This document shows, piece by piece, positions 26,425-32,248 of a stretch of 34,569 nucleotides of DNA. The stretch lies in the NCBI GenBank assembly GCA_002712885.1, contig PAUN01000079.1, positions 1-34,569 on the forward strand. The letters run 5' to 3'. Positions within the stretch are counted from its first letter, which is position 1. Each line of letters starts with the position of its first letter. A program made the translations under genes and the position numbers. Under the pieces are notes generated by a model, which saw nothing but the letters and a program-made list of their open reading frames with translations, was not told the origin of the DNA and made no database searches. Source of the DNA: Acidobacteriota bacterium (GTDB lineage: Bacteria; Acidobacteriota; Vicinamibacteria; Vicinamibacterales; UBA8438).

Positions 26425-26935
26425 CTAGATCTTCCTGCGCTTCCAGTTGCCGCGCCGGAATACCAGCACCCCGATCACCGCGAGCAGGCTTTGGCAGAAG
26501 GCGATGGCCGCGAACAGTCCGGTTGGCCCGAACCCCGCCGGGCCGGACAGCGTCCAGGCCAGCTGCAGTTGGACCACCCAGAAGACGAAGAAATTGATCC
26601 AGGTTGGCGTCGTGGTGTTGCCCGAGCCATTGAACGCTTGGACCGTGACCAGCCCGAAGGCCCAGAAGACGTAGCTGAAGCAGATCGTCCGGAGACACGC
26701 AATGGCGGTGGCGGCTGCGGTCGGTTCGGTCGTGAATAACGCGACGATTGGCTCGGCGAGCGCGAAGAGGCACAGCCCGATCGACCCCAGCAACGCCGAA
26801 CTGCATCGCGCGGTGAACCAGACGGACTGCTCGGCCCGTTCCGGATTCCCGGCTGCGAGGTTCTGGCCGACTAGCGTGGCCGCCGCATTGCCCATGTCCC
26901 AGGCGGGAAGCAGCAGGATGGAGCGTCGACCCGTA
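26425..26935 (-). pseudogene. MATE efflux transporter remnant, N-terminal half missing
   Basis: The minus strand encodes the C-terminal part of a MATE-family multidrug/toxin exporter: LLPAWDMGNAAATLVGQNLAAGNPERAEQSVWFTA (LPAWGM-NAA-TLVGQN in intact relatives), membrane helices in ALLGSIGLCLFALAEPIVALF and YVFWAFGLVTVQAFNGSGNTT, TPTWINFFVFWVVQLQLAW, and a final basic tail. About 165 residues are recognisable, while intact MATE proteins have about 450 residues and 12 helices. Upstream of 26935 the similarity disappears and repeat copy D follows, so most of the N-terminal half is gone. The open frame to 26976 begins in non-homologous sequence. It is unlikely to form a working transporter. Confidence 0.8.
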
Positions 26936-26993
26936 GTGCGGCTGGGTTCGGAGGAGCGGCCCCGTCGAAGCACCACGTCGGTCGGAGCCGTCG

Positions 26994-27027
26994 GCTCGGC
27001 GTGGGGTTCGGGGCAACGCCCCTACTG
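26994..27027. repeat. GC-rich intergenic repeat, inverted partial copy D
   Basis: GTGGGGTTCGGGGCAACGCCCC is the reverse complement of the head of copies A and B (GGGGC-N3-GCCCCGAACCCCAC). It lies at the broken end of the MATE remnant and about 80 nt before the next gene, in opposite orientation to copy B. Its position suggests an involvement in the deletion that truncated the transporter. Confidence 0.6.
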
Positions 27028-27106
27028 AGTTATCATACGAACACAGTTGTTGCCGTGATCCGCTCCCGGTCAGCCGACTGGGCTTCAAAGTTTCAAGGAG
27101 GTTTCC

Positions 27107-28189
27107 GTGAAACGTTTCATCACTACGGCCATGACCGCGATGGCGATCGTGGCGCTGGCTGCCCCCGTGTTCGCGCAGGGGGCGGAAATCCCGTTCGTCT
27201 CCGTGCCCGACTTCTTGAAGTACCCGCCGACCATGAATCTGGGGGAGACCCTCGGCATCGCGGAGAACTCCAAGGGCCACCTGATCTTGCTGAACCACCC
27301 AGGCTCCTCCACGACGGGGCCCCTGTTCGGCAACGCCACGACCAACCTGCTGGAGTTCGACGACCAGGGCAACTTCGTGCGCGAGATCGGACAGAACGTA
27401 TACGGCTTCGGCTACGGACACTCGGTCCGGTTCGACAACGAGGACAACCTCTGGGTCGTCGACAAAGGCACGAACGCCGTCACGAAGATCAACCCGGCCG
27501 GCTATGTCACGCTGAATCTCGGGCGTCGGCCCGAAGGATTCGATGAATACAATCATCCGCCTGCCAGTGAGGCGCGCGCTGTCGACGGCTACTTTGGCGG
27601 ACCGACGGACGTCGGGTGGGACGCCGAGGGGAACATCTACGTGAGCGACGGCTACATCAACTCGCGCGTTGGCAAGATGGACAAGTGGGGGAACTGGCTG
27701 AAGTCGTGGGGCAGCTACGGGAACGAGCCCGGACAGTTCCGTCTGCCGCATAGTCTCCAGGTGGACCGCGAAGGCAATGTCTATGTTGCTGACCGCTCCA
27801 ACCGCCGGATTCAGAAATACGACAGCGACGGCAATCTCCTGAAGTCCATCGTGATGGCCGTGGCGTTCGACAAGAACTACCAGCCGGTCCTCGGCAACAG
27901 AAATCCGGACCGGCCCGATGCGCACGCTCCGTGGGCGCTCTGTATCTCCAGCGGCGACACGCAGTATCTGTTCGCTTCTGACGAAGATCCGGGCCGCATC
28001 TACAAGATGACGTTGGACGGTGAGATGCTGGGCTGGCTCGGAGAGTCTGGTCGCGGACCGGGACAGTTCAACTGGATCCACGGTATTTCCTGCCGCAATG
28101 AGAACGTCCTGTTTATTGCCGACATGAACAACTGGCGGGTCCAGAAGCTGTTGCTGAACCAGACCCCTCGTACCTCGAACGAGCAGTAG
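27107..28189 (+). CDS. Secreted NHL-repeat beta-propeller protein
   Basis: A 360-residue secreted protein with a clear signal peptide (KRFITTAMTAMAIVALAAPVFAQ) starting at a GTG (27107) 5 nt after a perfect AAGGAGG site, the strongest ribosome-binding site in the window. The mature part is a six-bladed NHL propeller: GHSVRFDNEDNLWVVDKGTNAVTKI, GPTDVGWDAEGNIYVSDGYINSRVGKMD, LPHSLQVDREGNVYVADRSNRRIQKYD and WIHGISCRNENVLFIADMNNWRVQKL. Blades resemble those of the lipoprotein at 22072, so the two are likely paralogues. No catalytic residues are assignable. A hairpin resembling an intrinsic terminator follows at 28256. Confidence 0.9.
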   Translation: MKRFITTAMTAMAIVALAAPVFAQGAEIPFVSVPDFLKYPPTMNLGETLGIAENSKGHLILLNHPGSSTTGPLFGNATTNLLEFDDQGNFVREIGQNVYGFGYGHSVRFDNEDNLWVVDKGTNAVTKINPAGYVTLNLGRRPEGFDEYNHPPASEARAVDGYFGGPTDVGWDAEGNIYVSDGYINSRVGKMDKWGNWLKSWGSYGNEPGQFRLPHSLQVDREGNVYVADRSNRRIQKYDSDGNLLKSIVMAVAFDKNYQPVLGNRNPDRPDAHAPWALCISSGDTQYLFASDEDPGRIYKMTLDGEMLGWLGESGRGPGQFNWIHGISCRNENVLFIADMNNWRVQKLLLNQTPRTSNEQ

Positions 28190-28255
28190 CGGGCGTCAAG
28201 ACCGCCCGACCGCACGGGACCCTTGCGGGCAGGCGATGACCAGTGTTGTTGGCGA

Positions 28256-28287
28256 GAGGTGCGGGCGCGTACGCGTGCCGGCACCTC
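28256..28287 (+). terminator. Hairpin, probable terminator of the NHL gene
   Basis: GAGGTGC (28256-28262) pairs with GCACCTC (28281-28287), and the stem continues inward through GGCGCG with one mismatch and a G-U pair, about 14 bp in all with a small loop. It is followed by a pyrimidine-rich CGTTCCTTCC rather than a clean T run. The position, 67 nt after the stop at 28189 and before the next promoter, fits a terminator. Confidence 0.5.
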
Positions 28288-28355
28288 CGTTCCTTCCAGC
28301 GAGTTCTCCATCCACAGGTCCAAGTGCTCCGCTTGCGGCCACAGCGCCACCCTTT

Positions 28356-28370
28356 TGAGATTCAGTCTCA
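28356..28370. promoter_or_regulatory. Fur-box-like palindrome 1
   Basis: TGAGATTCAGTCTCA is an inverted repeat TGAGA-N5-TCTCA, close to the TGAGAATnATTCTCA-type Fur box of many Proteobacteria. It lies just upstream of the -35 hexamer at 28378. An identical 15-mer is at 28420. Confidence 0.55.
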
Positions 28371-28377
28371 TTTTCTA

Positions 28378-28406
28378 TTGACGACCAAAACGGTCGGATA
28401 TATAGT
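28378..28406 (+). promoter_or_regulatory. Sigma70-type promoter of the porin-FMN-ApbE operon
   Basis: TTGACG (28378-28383) and TATAGT (28401-28406) are separated by exactly 17 bp, each one mismatch from consensus. Transcription would start near 28413. The local sequence is markedly AT-richer than the surrounding GC-rich DNA. It is flanked by the two Fur-like palindromes, so a bound repressor would block it. Confidence 0.65.
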
Positions 28407-28410
28407 GGCG

Positions 28411-28451
28411 ATCTCAAATTGAGATTCAGTCTCATTTAGTCTCACTTTGAG
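28411..28451. promoter_or_regulatory. Fur-box-like palindrome 2 with extra half-sites
   Basis: TGAGATTCAGTCTCA recurs at 28420-28434, over and just after the predicted transcription start. The surrounding 41 nt hold further half-sites: TCTCA at 28412, TCTCA at 28440 and TGAG at 28448, in alternating orientation. This clustering of TGAGA/TCTCA is typical of an extended Fur-type operator, but other palindrome-binding regulators could fit. Confidence 0.55.
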
Positions 28452-28467
28452 CGGGTGGCAAAGAAAG

Positions 28468-28498
28468 GGCCCGCGGGTGTGGCAACACCCAGCGGGCC
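28468..28498 (+). promoter_or_regulatory. 5'-leader hairpin of the porin operon
   Basis: GGCCCGCGGGTGT (28468-28480) pairs with ACACCC-A-GCGGGCC (28485-28498) around a GGCA loop, 13 bp with a single bulged A. It lies about 55 nt into the predicted transcript and some 130 nt before the first start codon, with no T run, so it may be a leader structure rather than a terminator. It does not match a riboswitch class I know. Confidence 0.5.
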
Positions 28499-28628
28499 AA
28501 CTGAACGGTCACCCAGCGCTTCCTTTGAACGTGGTTGGAACCAGGTCGCGTGAGCTGTCGACGCATCCAGCAGTGCCTATTGTAGAGATGGTCGTCGTGG
28601 CGCGCAACCGTAACTCGGAGACCCGCCC

Positions 28629-30056
28629 TTGACGACAAAGACTGACCAGGTCCGTTCCTGGCGCACGCAGACGATTTTGGCCTTGGCGCTGTGCGCCCTC
28701 GCCACCACCGCGACCGCGCAAACTCAGCATGGCGATGACTCTCAGTCCACACCGGTCGACACGGCGGTCGCCGGTGCCCCCGCCGCGGCTGGCGATGTCG
28801 ACGACAGCCAAGATTCGGGCGGGAGTGTTCGGGCGAACGGGTCTGTTGTTGACGTCGAGACCGGCGAGCAGCAACCTGATCTGGCGGAAGCACTGCGCCG
28901 CCTCGATCTACTCGCCGAAGAAGTCGAGCGCTTGCGGAGCGGAGAGGATGTTGAACCGGTCAGCGTCGAAGACGCGCGGCGGCTGGGGTTGGCTCCGTCA
29001 GCGGCGGCCACCTATGGTCGCGACCGTGGCGTTTCAATCGCCGGCTACGGCGAGATGCTTCTCGAGAATTTCGCCGACGAGAGTGAGGCCGGCACACCGA
29101 CCGGCCGGACCACGCAGTTCGACTTTCTGCGCGCGATCATCTACGCCGGGTATCGGTTCAACGACAAGTTCCTGTTCAACTCGGAAATCGAAATTGAGCA
29201 CGCGGACGAGGTCTTCGTCGAGTTCGCGTATGTGGACTACCAGGCGAGCGAGCACGTCGGGGTGCGGGGCGGCATGCTCCTGGCGCCCATGGGCCTGGTC
29301 AACGAATTCCACGAGCCGACGGTGTTCATCGGGGCCGAGCGGCCGGTCACCGAAAGCCGGATCATCCCGTCGACCTGGCGCGAAAACGGGGGCGGTGTCT
29401 ACGGGGCGTTCGATAGGGTGGCGTTCCGCGCCTACGTCATCAACGGATTCGATGGACTGGACTTCTCGTCTGGTGGTTTGCGGAGTGGGCGCCAGAAAGG
29501 CAGCCGAGCCAAAGCCACGAGTATGGCGTTCACGGGGCGGGTCGACGTGACCCCGACCCCCGGGGTATTTGTCGGCGCCAGCCTGTATGCGGGTGACTCC
29601 GGACAAGGACAGGTGGTTGTGGACGACACCGAGTACGGCGTGCGTACGACCATTTTCGATGTGCACGGTCAGGCGCAGGTGCGCGGATTGGATATGCGGG
29701 GGCTTTTTGCCCGAGCGTATGTCGGCGATGCGGCTCAGCTGAATCAGGTGCTGGACACCGGGGTGGCGGAGCGTATGCAGGGGGCCTACATACAGGTGGG
29801 CTACGACCTGCTGTCTCAGACGAATTCGGGTGACATCGCGCTCACACCGTATGTGCGCTACGAGCAGGTCGATACGCAGGATCGGATGCCGGTCGGTCTT
29901 GCCCGGAGCCTGTCGACTGACAACACCTATGTGACGGCCGGAGTCGAGTTGAAGCCAATTCCCAACATTGTGGTCAAGGTGGATCACGCGTGGGTGAGTA
30001 ACGATGCCGATACCGGCATTAATCAGTTCAATCTGGCCATGGGTTATGCCTTCTAG
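28629..30056 (+). CDS. Outer-membrane porin (phosphate-selective porin O/P-like)
   Basis: A 475-residue outer-membrane protein starting at TTG (28629), 7 nt after GGAGA; a 14-codon leader frame overlaps this start. A signal peptide (TQTILALALCALATTATAQ) precedes an acidic linker and a short coiled-coil (LAEALRRLDLLAEEVERLRS), as seen in porins anchored through a periplasmic coiled coil. From residue 135 onward there are repeated amphipathic strands (FDFLRAIIYAGYRFNDKFLFNSEIEIEH, VFVEFAYVDYQASEHVGVRGGML) ending with the C-terminal NQFNLAMGYAF aromatic typical of beta-barrels. The pattern fits the porin O/P superfamily; the solute is unknown. It is the first gene of a tight operon with an FMN-binding protein, a small membrane protein and ApbE, and sits below a Fur-like operator. 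Confidence 0.85.
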   Translation: MTTKTDQVRSWRTQTILALALCALATTATAQTQHGDDSQSTPVDTAVAGAPAAAGDVDDSQDSGGSVRANGSVVDVETGEQQPDLAEALRRLDLLAEEVERLRSGEDVEPVSVEDARRLGLAPSAAATYGRDRGVSIAGYGEMLLENFADESEAGTPTGRTTQFDFLRAIIYAGYRFNDKFLFNSEIEIEHADEVFVEFAYVDYQASEHVGVRGGMLLAPMGLVNEFHEPTVFIGAERPVTESRIIPSTWRENGGGVYGAFDRVAFRAYVINGFDGLDFSSGGLRSGRQKGSRAKATSMAFTGRVDVTPTPGVFVGASLYAGDSGQGQVVVDDTEYGVRTTIFDVHGQAQVRGLDMRGLFARAYVGDAAQLNQVLDTGVAERMQGAYIQVGYDLLSQTNSGDIALTPYVRYEQVDTQDRMPVGLARSLSTDNTYVTAGVELKPIPNIVVKVDHAWVSNDADTGINQFNLAMGYAF

Positions 30057-30624
30057 GTTGTTGCGCCGGGTGATGTCTTCCGTGGTTGCCGGGTCGTTAC
30101 TGCTGTTGGCGACGGCCGGCGTGTCGGCCGCGGTTCAAGGGGGCCGGATCACCCGGGAAGAGGCGCTGGCCGCCGTGTTCCCAGAGGCCACCGTCGAGGC
30201 GGAACGCGTGTTCCTGACCCGGCCGCAGATGGCGCGGGTCGGCGAACTGGCCGGGGTCGAGGTGGCGAGTGGACTGGTGGCCCGCTACGTGGCGACCGAG
30301 AGTGGACGGATCGTGGGACGCGCCTATGTCGACACCCACGTCGTTCGGACAAAACGAGAGAGCTTGCTGATTTCACTGGAGGTCGACGGCCGGGTGAAAC
30401 GCATCGACGTGACGGCGTTTCTGGAGCCGACGGAGTATCAGGCTCGCGAACGCTGGTTACAACAATACGACCAGCACGTATTGAACGACGATCTGGCGGT
30501 GCAGCGGGCGATACGTCCGATTGCCGGTGCCACCCTGACCGCGGGCGCCACGAACGCGGCCGTGCGACGGGTGTTGGCCATCGACCAGGTGCTGGAACAA
30601 TCCGAAGAGACGGTGGAGCGGTAG
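30046..30624 (+). CDS. Exported FMN-binding domain protein, ApbE flavinylation substrate
   Basis: A 192-residue protein whose ATG at 30046 overlaps the porin stop by 11 nt, so its translation is probably coupled. After a signal peptide (SSVVAGSLLLLATAGVSAA) comes an FMN-binding domain as in NqrC/RnfG: ITREEALAAVFPEATVEAERVFLTRPQ, a central beta core (VARYVATESGRIVGRAYVDTHVVR; LLISLEVDGRVKRIDVTAF) and the flavin-attachment region IAGATLTAGATNAAVRRVL. Thr163 in the GAT motif is the expected attachment threonine; the preceding residue is Ala rather than the usual Ser/Thr. ApbE, encoded two genes later, would link FMN to this threonine by a phosphoester bond. The protein is therefore a periplasmic or membrane-anchored electron carrier. 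An internal ATG at 30073 is a possible alternative start. Confidence 0.88.
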   Translation: MPSRLLRRVMSSVVAGSLLLLATAGVSAAVQGGRITREEALAAVFPEATVEAERVFLTRPQMARVGELAGVEVASGLVARYVATESGRIVGRAYVDTHVVRTKRESLLISLEVDGRVKRIDVTAFLEPTEYQARERWLQQYDQHVLNDDLAVQRAIRPIAGATLTAGATNAAVRRVLAIDQVLEQSEETVER

Positions 30625-30628
30625 CACG

Positions 30629-31105
30629 ATGAAGTGGTGGGAACAGTGGGCGTTCAATGCGTTGCACGGCGTGGTGGCCGTGACCGGCGTCCTGTATTTC
30701 TATATGAAATACCTCGTGACGGCGGTCGACCCGTTTGCGGTCATCAATCACCCGTGGCAGCCGGCCATGCTCTCGCTGCACCTGTTGGCGGCGCCGTTCT
30801 TCATCGCGTTTTTTGGCATGCTGTTCCGCTCGCACACGCTTAAGAAGCTCACGTCGCCAAATGTCGGGAATCGGCGTTCGGGCTGGATCTCGTTGCTCAG
30901 TTTTTCTGCGATGGCGCTGTCCGGCTACCTCCTGCAGGTGGCATCGACGCCGGCCCTGCTGACCGTCATGCTCTGGGCCCACATAGCGACCAGCGTGGTC
31001 TTCGTGGCCGGCTATAGCCTGCATCTGGTCATCGGTTGGCGTATCAGCCGGGTCTCGTCGATGGCGGCGTCCACGCTGCCGCGCCAGGCCGGCCTCCCGA
31101 CGTGA
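30629..31105 (+). CDS. Small four-helix membrane protein, cytochrome b-like
   Basis: A 158-residue inner-membrane protein with four hydrophobic helices (about 8-30, 46-66, 86-105, 110-136). Histidines at 13, 51, 118 and 132 fall within or near the helices, as in di-haem four-helix cytochromes b (b561 or DUF4405-like), with further histidines at 41 and 69 outside. The haem call is inference from helix and histidine placement. It starts 4 nt after the FMN-binding gene, and the last codons of that gene supply GGAG. Its stop overlaps the ApbE start (GTGA). Its likely job is to carry electrons from the quinone pool to the exported flavoprotein. Confidence 0.7.
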   Translation: MKWWEQWAFNALHGVVAVTGVLYFYMKYLVTAVDPFAVINHPWQPAMLSLHLLAAPFFIAFFGMLFRSHTLKKLTSPNVGNRRSGWISLLSFSAMALSGYLLQVASTPALLTVMLWAHIATSVVFVAGYSLHLVIGWRISRVSSMAASTLPRQAGLPT

Positions 31106-32148
31106 GCCGCGCGACGGTGCTCCTGGCGCTCGGCGCCCTGTCCTACCTCCCTTTCTATCCAGTCACCGCCGCCGGCCCGGTCAGCGTCGAGCGTACGTTG
31201 TATCTCATGGGCACGCGGGCGACGCTCGCCGTCGAGTCGACGGACCGAGCGGCCGCCGTGCGACAACTCGAGCGCATGGTCAGGAGCCTCGAGCGGACCG
31301 AGGCCAACCTCAGTACGTGGCGGCACGCCAGCGAGTTGAGTCGACTGAATCGCCATCCTGTCGGACAACCCTTCCAACTGGGGCCTGACATCTGCGAGCT
31401 CTGGCCCACCTTGACCCACTGGCATCGGACGACCGCGGGCGCGTTCGACCCCGGTGTCGGTGCGTTGATCGACTTGTGGGGACTTCGCGAGGCTGGCCGC
31501 CACCCGCCCCCGGAGAGTCTGGCGGCGGCTTGGGCGGTGACAGGTATCGGACACTTCGAGGCTGACCCCGATCCGGACGCCTGCCGGGTGACGCGTCTGG
31601 TCGACGCCACGCTCGACGCCGGCGCGTTCGGCAAGGGCGAGGCGTTGCGTCGACTGCAGATGGACCTGGGGAGTGAGGCGGCCTGGCGGGTCGACCTGGG
31701 TGGCCAGGTGGCCGTATCCGGCGTGGCCCCGTCGTCCAGACGCTGGCCCGTCGCTATCGCGCACCCGGCGCGCCGGTATAAGGCGGTCACGGAGGTCGTC
31801 CTCGCCACCGGCTCGCTGGCCACCAGCGGCGCATCAGAACGTAAGCTCGAGGTCGATGGCGAACCGATCACTCACATCCTCGATCCACGCACCGGCCAGT
31901 CGCTCTACCGACACACGTCGGTCACCGTCTGGCACGAAGACCCGCTCGTCGCCGACATCCTGTCGACTGCGCTCTACGTGTTGGGGCCGGACACTGGCAT
32001 GCGCTTCGCCGAGTCGCACGGGCTGGCCGCGCTCTTTCTTGTCCCGCCCCATTCTTCAGAGAGCATGACCGTGCTCGTTCGGCCTAGCCAGGCCTTTGCC
32101 GAGCGCTTTCCGACAGGCGTCGGCGCCCGCCATCCCACCGTGCCGTAA
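31102..32148 (+). CDS. apbE: ApbE family FAD:protein FMN transferase
   Basis: A 348-residue exported ApbE protein. The GTG at 31102 overlaps the preceding stop (GTGA), and it begins the signal segment (ATVLLALGALSYLPFYPVTAAG); an in-frame start at 31036 lies inside the previous gene. The expected motifs are present in order: LMGTRATLAVE, NLSTWRHASELSRLN, AFDPGVGALIDLWG, LDAGAFGKGEALRRL, WRVDLGGQVAVSG, SLATSGASERK, ITHILDPRTGQ and VADILSTALYVLG. These cover the FAD-binding and magnesium-binding sites, including Asp/Gly residues of the DLGG and HILDPRTG motifs. ApbE splits FAD and links FMN to a threonine in exported flavoproteins, here most likely the protein encoded at 30046. It is the last gene of the operon. 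Confidence 0.93.
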   Translation: MSRATVLLALGALSYLPFYPVTAAGPVSVERTLYLMGTRATLAVESTDRAAAVRQLERMVRSLERTEANLSTWRHASELSRLNRHPVGQPFQLGPDICELWPTLTHWHRTTAGAFDPGVGALIDLWGLREAGRHPPPESLAAAWAVTGIGHFEADPDPDACRVTRLVDATLDAGAFGKGEALRRLQMDLGSEAAWRVDLGGQVAVSGVAPSSRRWPVAIAHPARRYKAVTEVVLATGSLATSGASERKLEVDGEPITHILDPRTGQSLYRHTSVTVWHEDPLVADILSTALYVLGPDTGMRFAESHGLAALFLVPPHSSESMTVLVRPSQAFAERFPTGVGARHPTVP

Positions 32149-32248
32149 TTTCGATACGACACTAGCTTGCTCGCGTGGCCCGTACGGTCTACGATCGGCT
32201 TGACTGAGGACGTGCAGCCTCCAGCGGCGAGACGTCCCCACCGCACCG

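Noticed and set aside
28441-28628. Possible riboswitch in the porin operon leader
   Set aside because: The hairpin is real, but the conserved cores of the FMN, cobalamin and TPP classes are not present, so no riboswitch is called.
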